Assembly: GCA_040904945.1 (NCBI GenBank)
Contig: JBBDSM010000188.1
Span: forward strand, 1-15,162
Length of the DNA stretch: 15,162 nucleotides
From: JAWLHJ01 sp040904945
Lineage (GTDB): Bacteria; Gemmatimonadota; Gemmatimonadetes; Longimicrobiales; Gaopeijiaceae
Direction: 5' to 3'
The translations under genes and the position numbers were made by a program. Under the pieces are notes generated by a model that was given only the letters and a program-made list of their open reading frames with translations, did not search any database and was not told where the DNA came from. This document shows positions 6,973 to 14,600 of the stretch, in pieces. The number at the start of each line of letters is the position of its first letter. Position 1 is the first letter of the stretch.

Positions 6973-8082
6973 ATGGCCACCCAACCCACCAAGCTGCAAC
7001 GTTGGCTCGACGTCATCGCCTATCTCGCGGGGCGGCGGCTCCCGGGGACCGTCGAGCAACTCTGGGAAGCCGTCCCGGCGTACGAGGCGGGCCTCGAGGG
7101 TGACGAGAAGGCGAAGCAGACCGTCCGGCGCATGTTCGAGCGCGACAAGGACGAGCTTCGCGGGCTCGGGATCCCGATCGAGACCGTCCCGTACTCGATC
7201 CACTTCGGGCGCGAGCAGACCGTGGGGTACCGGCTCGGCGCGCAGGACTTTCACCTGCCCTACCTCCGGCTCGTGGCCGAGGCCCGGGGTGGGTCGGGGG
7301 CCGCGGGTGGCGAGCGCGACTTCCCCATCGAGGCCCCCGAAGCCCGCGCGGCGCTGGAGGGGTTGAGCGAGCTCTCCGCGCTCCCGGCCTTCCCGCTCCG
7401 AACGTCCGCGCGCTCCGCGTTCCGGAAGCTCGCGTTCGACCTCGATCCGGGTCTCGCGCGGGAAGCGCCAGTCGTGTATGCCGAGGATCCCGAGACGGCG
7501 GCGAGCCGCGAGCCGCTCCGGTTGCTCTCCGACGCCGTCCAGCGCCGTAAAGCGGTGCGCTTCGGCTACCGGGGCATGACCCGCGACACGGACGAGGCGC
7601 GCCACGTCGAGCCGTACGGGCTCCTCTTCCAACACGGTCGCTGGTACCTGGTCGGGCGCGACGTCGATCAGGACGGCAAGCGTATGTTCCGGCTCGGCCG
7701 CATGCGGGACGTCGCGCTCGTGCGCGGCAAGAAGAAGGACGCCGACTACGAGGTTCCCGAGGGATTCTCGCTCGCGGACCATGCGGGCCGGGCGGCTTGG
7801 GAGATCGGCGAGGATACGGACGGGCCGGTCGAGGCCGATGTGTGGTTCGCCTTCCCCCGATCGCTCTGGGCCGAGCGGAACGAGCACGGCACGCTCGTCG
7901 GGGACAAGGACGACGGGAGCCAGCTCCGCCGCTTCCGCGTGCTGCGGCGCGATCCGTTCCTCCGCTGGGTGCTCAGCCTGGCCGGTGACGCCCGCGTCGT
8001 CGCGCCCGAGCCGCTCGCCCGGGCGTTCACCGAGCTCGTCACGGACGTGATGCGACGTTACGCCGAACCGGAGCACCCATGA
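6973..8082 (+). CDS. WYL-domain transcriptional regulator, PafB-like
   Basis: This 369-aa protein has a winged-helix N-terminus (about 5-90: LQRWLDVIAYLAGRRLPGTV, VRRMFERDKDELRGLGIPIE, GYRLGAQDFHLPYL). A linker is followed by a WYL domain (about 180-255) with the name-giving W224-Y225-L226 in GRWYLVGRD, then KRMFRLGRM. A WCX-type C-terminal region lies at about 284-362. WYL proteins are DNA-binding regulators whose WYL fold senses a ligand, often proposed to be nucleic acid. They control DNA-damage genes (PafBC) and anti-phage systems (BrxR, CapW). There is no Shine-Dalgarno; TATGCT ends 5 bases before the ATG, so translation may be leaderless. The stop overlaps the next start as ATGA. The family is certain; the target genes are unknown. 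Confidence 0.93.
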   Translation: MATQPTKLQRWLDVIAYLAGRRLPGTVEQLWEAVPAYEAGLEGDEKAKQTVRRMFERDKDELRGLGIPIETVPYSIHFGREQTVGYRLGAQDFHLPYLRLVAEARGGSGAAGGERDFPIEAPEARAALEGLSELSALPAFPLRTSARSAFRKLAFDLDPGLAREAPVVYAEDPETAASREPLRLLSDAVQRRKAVRFGYRGMTRDTDEARHVEPYGLLFQHGRWYLVGRDVDQDGKRMFRLGRMRDVALVRGKKKDADYEVPEGFSLADHAGRAAWEIGEDTDGPVEADVWFAFPRSLWAERNEHGTLVGDKDDGSQLRRFRVLRRDPFLRWVLSLAGDARVVAPEPLARAFTELVTDVMRRYAEPEHP

Positions 8083-9062
8083 CCGACGGCCGCACCGCAC
8101 AGGATCGACTCCAGCGCTTGCTCCATGTCCTGCCCGCCGCCGCGCGGCCCGGCGGCGCCCGTCTGGCCGAACTCGCCGCCGAGCTCGATGTGCCCGAGAC
8201 GCGCATCCTCCAGGACCTGCAAGAGGTGACCGAGCGCAACTTCTACCACCCCGGCGGTTGGTTGGACGACGTGCAGATCCTGCTGCAGGCCGACCGCGTG
8301 GAGGTGTCGCGGGCGGACGGCTTCGAGCGCCCGACCCGGCTCACCCCCGAGGAAACGCTCTGCCTCGCGCTGGCGCTCCGCGGCTCCACGGCGTCGACCC
8401 ACATGAACGCGCAGGTCGCGCGGGAGCGTCTGCTCGACCGCGCGGAAGGCTATCTGGCCCATCGCGACTGGCCCGGCGACGGCGCCCCGGACATCGCCGC
8501 GCCCGACCGACACCCCGACCCGGAGGGTATCCGCGAGGTGCTCCTGGCCGGCGCGCGCGACCACCGGCCGTGCGCCATCTCCTATGTGAAGCCGGGCGCA
8601 CGGGAGGAGAAGGTGCGCGTCGTGCACCCGTACGCCATCGCCTACGGAGAGGGCGAGTGGTACGCCGTGGGCCACTGCACCCTCGAGGAGGGAATCCGGG
8701 TGTTCCGCATCGACCGGATCGTCGCCGCCGATCTGGCCGACGGACGGTTCGAGGTCCCGGCCGAGTTCGACCCGTGTACCTACGTCGAGGGCGGCCGCGT
8801 CTTCCACACCGAGCGGGAGCGGGAGGTGTGCGTGCGGTACTCGCCCCGCGTCGCTCGCTGGATCCGGGAGCGGGCGTTCTGGACCGAAGCGTCGGTCGAG
8901 GACGGCGAAGACGGAAGCCTGATCATACGGCACCGGGTCGCCGACCCGCGCTGGGCCGTGAGCCATGCGCTCCAGTACGGAGCGGACGCCGAGATCCTGG
9001 AGCCCGACGACGTGCGGGCGCTGGCGCTGGAGGTCGCCCGGGGGATGCTGTCACACCCCTGA
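8079..9062 (+). CDS. WYL-domain transcriptional regulator, PafC-like
   Basis: This 327-aa partner of the preceding regulator overlaps it by four bases (ATGA), with GGAG 5 bases upstream. The N-terminal region (about 8-80) is a diverged helix-turn-helix: LAELAAELDVPETRILQDLQ and the WLDDVQILLQ segment. RLTPEETLCLALALRG, common in PafC-type proteins, follows. The WYL domain (about 147-225) reads GEWYAVGHC, with alanine (196) where leucine is usual, then IRVFRIDRI. The C-terminal part (about 245-323) is the WCX-like region. Tandem, translationally coupled WYL genes resemble pafB-pafC, whose products work together on DNA; a heterodimer is inferred here. The next gene starts 49 bp later on the same strand, so the three probably form one transcript. 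Confidence 0.92.
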   Translation: MTDGRTAQDRLQRLLHVLPAAARPGGARLAELAAELDVPETRILQDLQEVTERNFYHPGGWLDDVQILLQADRVEVSRADGFERPTRLTPEETLCLALALRGSTASTHMNAQVARERLLDRAEGYLAHRDWPGDGAPDIAAPDRHPDPEGIREVLLAGARDHRPCAISYVKPGAREEKVRVVHPYAIAYGEGEWYAVGHCTLEEGIRVFRIDRIVAADLADGRFEVPAEFDPCTYVEGGRVFHTEREREVCVRYSPRVARWIRERAFWTEASVEDGEDGSLIIRHRVADPRWAVSHALQYGADAEILEPDDVRALALEVARGMLSHP

Positions 9063-9111
9063 CCTAGCTTGCCTCCCCCAGATCACGGCATCCACGCCCG
9101 AGGGAGGCACC

Positions 9112-10386
9112 ATGAAGACCAGCGTATTGTTGGACCACGAGCCCGTCGCCGAAGGGGGCTTCCTTGTCCGGGCCCTGCTGCGCATCGAAGGAGAAGCGCC
9201 GCCGATCGAGGGCCGCACACCCCTCAACCTCTCGCTGGTCCTCGACCGCTCGGGCTCCATGGCGGGAGAGCCTCTGCGGGCCGCCCGGGACGCGGCCATC
9301 ACGCTGGTGCGGCGCCTCCGCCCGGAGGACGTCGTGAGCGTGGTGGCCTACGACGACCAGGTGCACGTGGTGGCTGAGCCGGCCACCGGCGAGGAGCAGG
9401 AGGACGTCACCGGGCGCATCGCGTCCATCGGGACCGGGGGCACCACCAACCTCAGCGGCGGCTGGCTCCGGGGACGGGAGCTCGTGGCCGTGAGGCTCAG
9501 GGAGGGGGGCGTGAACCGGATCCTGCTGCTCACCGACGGCCAGGCGAACCAGGGCATCACGGACCGCGATCGCCTCCAGGGGCTCTGCCGCATGAGCGCC
9601 GAGCACGGCGTCACCACCACGACCATCGGGTTCGGGGCTCATTACGACGAGGATCTCCTGCGTGGCATGGCCGACGCCGGCCGGGGATCGACGTACTACA
9701 TCGAGCACGCCGACCAGGCGACCGGCGTGTTCGAGGAGGAGCTCGAGGGCCTCCTCTCGCTGGTCGCGCAGAACGTGCGGGTGCGCATCCGGCCCGGAGC
9801 CGACACCGGCGCCGTGAAGGTGCTCCACGACTATCCGAGCCATGCCGAGGGCCGCGACCTGACCCTGGAGGTGGGCGACGTCTACGCCCGGGAGCCGCGG
9901 CGGGTGCTCCTCGAGTGCTTGCTGCCGCCGGAGGCTGCTCGCGAGGGCGAGGCGGACGCGCGCGTGGCCGACCTCGAGGTCGTGGCGCAGGTGCTCACCG
10001 CCGGCGGGGGCGTGGAGCAGCAGACCCTCACCCTGCCCATCACCCTCTCTCCGGTGGATGGCGGGAAGGTGGAGCCGGAGGTGCGGAAGGAGGTGCTCCT
10101 GCTGGAAGCCGCCCGGGCCCGCGAGGAGGCGCTGGACGCCGAGCGCCGGGGGGACTACCGGACGGGCTCGGAGGCGCTACGCCGCGCCGTGTGCGATCTC
10201 GGAACGTCGACGTACTCGGACGCCGAGACCCGCGAGGAACTCCGCGATCTCGAGGCGATGGAGATGCGGTTCCGGGAGGGTCAGGTGGACGGGACGGACG
10301 TGAAATACATGAAGCAGCGGGCGCTGGAGGCTCGGCGGAGCCGGCATCTGGCGAAGGAGCGGATCCGGCGCACGGGGGAGGAGTGA
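9112..10386 (+). CDS. Cytoplasmic von Willebrand factor A domain protein
   Basis: This 424-aa protein starts at the ATG with GAGGGAGG 5 bases upstream; an in-frame extension back to 8965 would only overlap the WYL gene. A VWA domain covers about residues 37-215 and has a complete metal-ion-dependent adhesion site: D45-x-S47-x-S49 in LVLDRSGSM, threonine in GTGGTTNL (111/112), and D142 in LLLTDGQAN. A beta-rich region (about 218-312) follows, then a highly charged helical tail (about 320-424). There is no signal peptide or membrane segment, so it should be cytoplasmic, where such proteins usually bind a partner through the metal site. No partner ATPase (MoxR type) is present here. It lies 49 bp after the WYL pair. 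The role is unknown; a connection to the neighbouring Wadjet genes is only inference. Confidence 0.9.
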   Translation: MKTSVLLDHEPVAEGGFLVRALLRIEGEAPPIEGRTPLNLSLVLDRSGSMAGEPLRAARDAAITLVRRLRPEDVVSVVAYDDQVHVVAEPATGEEQEDVTGRIASIGTGGTTNLSGGWLRGRELVAVRLREGGVNRILLLTDGQANQGITDRDRLQGLCRMSAEHGVTTTTIGFGAHYDEDLLRGMADAGRGSTYYIEHADQATGVFEEELEGLLSLVAQNVRVRIRPGADTGAVKVLHDYPSHAEGRDLTLEVGDVYAREPRRVLLECLLPPEAAREGEADARVADLEVVAQVLTAGGGVEQQTLTLPITLSPVDGGKVEPEVRKEVLLLEAARAREEALDAERRGDYRTGSEALRRAVCDLGTSTYSDAETREELRDLEAMEMRFREGQVDGTDVKYMKQRALEARRSRHLAKERIRRTGEE

Positions 10387-10401
10387 CCGCATCGGCGCCT
10401 G

Positions 10402-11682
10402 TCATCCCGGACCCATCCACCGTCGGACATCCTCCAGAAGCCCTTCGCTCAGCCCCTCCTGGAAAGCCGCACCGTGGTCGGCCATGACCTTCGTGAGCTC
10501 CGGAAAGCGTTCGGATACCGAAGGAGAGAACGGACCGGGGTCGATGGGGTCGCTTCCGCCCCGGCGCCGCAACGCTTCGAAGAACCCTGCCGCATCCAGT
10601 CGCCAGGGCCGGAAGGCGGGGCCGAGACGGGACGCGAGCGCGTCGGCGATCATCAGGCCCCGGGCATCGAAGTCGCCCGAGTAGCGGACGACGACGCCGG
10701 ACGCGGCGAGCCGCTCCAGCAGACGGAGGGTGGCGAGACTCACATGTCCGCCGGTGCAGACCAGCGTCGGATATCGCTCCACGGGAACGTCGGCGAGTTG
10801 GCGGTGGAGCCGGGAGAGAACCGAGCGGTTCTCGACGGCGAAGACCACCCCCCTGTGGGCGCGCACGTCGTCTCCGATGGCGTACAGGGTGCGGAGGGGC
10901 AGAACCACCACGTGGCGTCCCTTCCGTGCTGCGGCAATGAGGGGCTCCGAGCCGTCGAGGCCCGCCACATGTACAGTCGACGAGAGCTCGTCGATGGCGA
11001 GCCCGGCGAGGGCGAACAGGCTCTCGCGGTCTTCTGCGGACAGGGGGAACGAGAAGCCGACTTCCGCGTGCCGGTAGGCGAGTAAGCGCTCGAAGAGTCT
11101 ACCCGCCGTGCGGTCGGAGTCGAGGCCGTGAGCGTCGCCGCAGACCCGGTAGGCGAAGTGCGGTAGCTCGGTCGCGCCGCCGACCGCAGCCAGCTCACCC
11201 GCGGCGCGAACGACGACCTCCAGCGCGGACGACCAATCGTCGCCATAGCGCCGCCACTCGGCCCGCAGCGCGCCCTCCTGCTCGTCCAGCCAGCCATCGA
11301 CCCACGCGTGCGCGCCGAACGCAGTTACCCTCGATCTGAACTCACGCCAGGCGCGCTCCTCCCGCTCGCGCGCCTCGGCCCTGGTGACGACCGGTCCGCC
11401 CCTAAGCTCCTCGAGGACCTCGACAAGTCCCACGCCCAGGCGCGATGCCCGGAACGCCTGGTCCAGGTCGGCAAGCTTCAGCCGTCCCCTGCGGTCCACA
11501 CGACATCCGAGCCGCTCCACCGCGCGACGCTCGGACGGGGCCACATCCACGGTGCCACCGACACGGCCGAGGTCGACGTAGCGCGCCCCGGCACGATCCA
11601 GCACGTCCGACAGGCCCGGGAGGTCGGCGAGGATCCGGCGCAGCTCAGGCCGCACCCGACCCTTCCAGCTCCTCGGCGTCAC
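10402..11682 (-). CDS. jetD: JetD, Toprim nuclease subunit of type II Wadjet
   Basis: This 426-aa protein is of the TIGR02679/DUF2399 kind. The N-terminal part (about 8-260) shows family features: RPELRRIL, VAPSERRAVERL and the CGDAHGLDSDRTAG segment (181-194). The C-terminal DUF2399 is a Toprim-like domain with E284 in FAVENRSVL and D337-x-D339 in YSGDFDARGLMIA, the acidic residues expected for metal-dependent cleavage, so it appears active. In Wadjet, JetD cuts plasmid DNA handled by the JetABC SMC complex. The GTG at 11682 has GGAG just upstream and overlaps jetC by 38 bp; a second GTG at 11655, with an upstream GGAAGG, is a possible alternative and would give an 11-bp overlap. It converges with the VWA gene, 15 bp between stops. 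Confidence 0.88.
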   Translation of the reverse strand: MTPRSWKGRVRPELRRILADLPGLSDVLDRAGARYVDLGRVGGTVDVAPSERRAVERLGCRVDRRGRLKLADLDQAFRASRLGVGLVEVLEELRGGPVVTRAEAREREERAWREFRSRVTAFGAHAWVDGWLDEQEGALRAEWRRYGDDWSSALEVVVRAAGELAAVGGATELPHFAYRVCGDAHGLDSDRTAGRLFERLLAYRHAEVGFSFPLSAEDRESLFALAGLAIDELSSTVHVAGLDGSEPLIAAARKGRHVVVLPLRTLYAIGDDVRAHRGVVFAVENRSVLSRLHRQLADVPVERYPTLVCTGGHVSLATLRLLERLAASGVVVRYSGDFDARGLMIADALASRLGPAFRPWRLDAAGFFEALRRRGGSDPIDPGPFSPSVSERFPELTKVMADHGAAFQEGLSEGLLEDVRRWMGPG

Positions 11683-14600
11683 CGCTCTCCGCGACGAGCT
11701 CGAGCGTATCTTCGGCCGCGTTCCGTCGTCCGTCCCAGAGCCACGGCTGAACGGCGGCCACGGTGCCCCGCCGGTGGAACTGGTACGTCGTGCAGGCTGG
11801 AAGGGCCGCTCCGACTCCGAAGAGCCTCTCGCTGGTCATGATCCAGGAAAGATCCAGACCGACCATGAACGCGAACATCTCGTTGATGTTGTTGGAGTCC
11901 ACCCCCGCGAAGGCCTCGTCGAGGCCGACGAGCTTGGGGGCGTCGGGTCGCGCGCTCCGGAACCGGGCGTCCAGCGCGGCGAGAAGCGGGACGAACATCG
12001 CGAGCGATTTCTCGCCGCCGCTCCGCGTGGCGAACTCACGGTTGGTGATCTCGGTGAGGGCCTCGCCCGGTCTCTTACCGTGGAGCGTGAACGAGAACCA
12101 GCGCCTATAGTCGAGCACGGCACGCAGGGCCTCGCCGAAGGACGTCTCTTCCTCCGCCGGGGCCACCCGGCCCCGAGCCGCCCCTTCACGCACCATGCGC
12201 ACGCGCTCGCGGAAGAACGACTTGATCCAGCGTACGTCCTCCGCCGGGAGCACCGACGCCGGCTTCTTGAGGAGCTCGACGAGCCGGGGATGGTCGGCTC
12301 CGTCCGCACCGATCTCCTTCCGGGGACGCCAGCGCAGGGTGAGGATCTCGTCGTTGGCGAGCGGCCGCTCGGCGAGCAGGTCGTTGACCCGGTCGACGCT
12401 CTCCTCGGCGCGCTCGATGGCCTCGCGGATCCGACCGCTGACCTCCTGGAGGAAGAACTCCTCGTAGAGCTCGTCCTCCTTGTCGCGCATGGCGTTCTCC
12501 TGGCCCTGCCGATGACGGGCGAGCACCTTCAGCAGCGCGTGGGGCGGCAGCTCCCGGCCCTCGTGCCGGAAGGAGACGACGCCGGTGTCCGGGTCGAGGC
12601 TCGGCTGGTATTCGACGAGCGCCGACCGGCTCTCCGTCACCTCCACAAACAGTCCCTGCTGGGCCCGCCGCTGGTCGTCCTCGATGCGCCGGGCCAGATC
12701 GGTGGAGCGTTCCTCCCGGCGCTCCAGGAGGTGGTCGGCCGTCCGCGCGGCGGATCCCTCGGTGCCGTCGCCGAAGAGCGCCGCGGCCTCCTCCAGTGTG
12801 GGATACGCGTGCACGGCCTCGGCGAGCCGGGCTCGCGCCTGGGTCCGTTCGCGCTCCGCCCCCGCGCGCTCGGTGCCGAGGCGCGTCACCTCGGCATCGG
12901 CATGCTCGAGGGAGATCTCGAGGCCTCCAATCGTCTCCGCCAACTCCCGGCCCTCGAGCTCGAGGTCGTCCTGCCGCTTCTCGGCCTTCTCGACCTCCGC
13001 CACGATCTCGTGATATCCGAGCCCGGCCAGCTCTGTCTCGATGATGCGCGCGCGGCCTTCGGTCTCCGCGACGACCTCGTCGGCCCGCTCCGCCCGTGTG
13101 CGGGCTTCGGCCAGCACGGAACGCCGACGCTCGATGTCGGTCTCGGCACGACGCACCTCTTCGCCCCTCTCGCGCAGAGCTTCGAGCCGGTCGGCGGCGC
13201 GCTCGGCGCTGGTGACGACCCGCTCGGTGGAGCGCACGAGCTCACGAACGCCGTCGGTGTCCCGGCCACGCGCGTCGGGCGCGTTGCGGAGGGCCACCTC
13301 GAGCAGCTGTCGGGCCCGCCCCACCGCCCTGCGCGCCCCCGCCGTTTCGGCCTCGGCCTCCTGCAGCCGTGCGTTCAGCCCCTGCACCCGGCGAGCGCGC
13401 TCCGCCTGGATGGCGAGAGCGCTCGACAGCGCGCCGACCTCGGGCAGCACGCGCAGCTCATCCACCTCCGCGTCGAGGGTCGCGAGACGTTCGCCGAGCC
13501 CACGGATCTCGTCGCGCTCGCGGTTCGCCTCGTCGTCGAGCTCGCTGAGGTCGGCCCGCAGGCGGCTTACCCGCTCGTCGCGCGCCCGCACCCGGGCCCC
13601 GCGGCCGAGATACACGGGTCCCTCCGCCGTGCGTCCGGTGGCGCGACCCTCAAGGACGCCCGCGGTCCACGTCCCGTCGGTCGCAACGCCCGCGGTCGGC
13701 TCGGCCCCAAGCCGTTCCAGGCCGATCGAGCGGAGCGCGAACAGGACGACGGACTCCTCCACGCCACAGGACGTCGGTTCAAGAACGTCGGCGAGGGTCG
13801 CCCTGCCCTCCGGCAGCGGTGCCGGGCGGATCCAGCGGTCGCCCCCCTCGTCGCCGAGGGTCGCGGCGACCGCTTCGACGTCCTCGGCGCGGACCACGAG
13901 GGCGTCGAGAAGACCGGACTCGCGAAGGGCGGCATGCAGGAGCCGCACCTCCGGCTCCGGTACGAACGAACGCACCTCCACGGCCCGGAACAACGGCACC
14001 GCCGCCACGCCCTCGGCCGCGAGACTCGCCCGCGCCTCGGTCTGGCCGGGCCGAGGCTCCGGCAGCGCCTCCTCGCGCCCTTCCCAGGCCCGAAGCTCCT
14101 CGCGCGTGGCACGCAGCCGCGCCTCCACCGCGCCCAGCTTCGAGCGCGCGACGTCGCGGTCGGAGTCGAGCTCCGACCGGCGCCTCGCGGCGCGCTCGAG
14201 CCACGGCTCGAACAGGGCCGGTCCCACGGCGGCGCCGTCCTCCAGGCGGTGGGTCGCCTCCCGCAGCTCCGCCACGTCGGAAGCCCGAATCGGCAGCTCC
14301 CGGAGCCCGCCCTGCCAGCGCTCCAACCGGACGCCGAGATCGTCTCTGCATGTGTCGGTGGCCTCGCGGGCCAGGCGGAGGTCGTCGTGGCCCTCGCGAA
14401 GCGCCGTCCGGGCCTCGTCCACCACGGAGTCCGCGCGCTCGACCTCGCCCTCGGCCACGCTCACCCCGGCGAGCGCCTGCACGACCTCCTCCAGGCGACG
14501 CCCGCGGTCGCCGGCCAGCTCGGCGAGCGCGTCCGCCTGGAGCTCCGGCGGCTCTCCGGCACCGAGCTCCAGGGTCTTCAGCCGTGCGCCGACCTCTTCC

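Noticed and set aside
6961..8100. 379-aa minus-strand frame across the first WYL gene
   Set aside because: It is the shadow of a clear WYL regulator, with low-complexity R/E/G/P composition and no motif.
8965..9111. Extended N-terminus of the VWA protein
   Set aside because: The extension overlaps the WYL coding region in another frame, while the ATG at 9112 has an excellent ribosome-binding site and is followed by the conserved domain.
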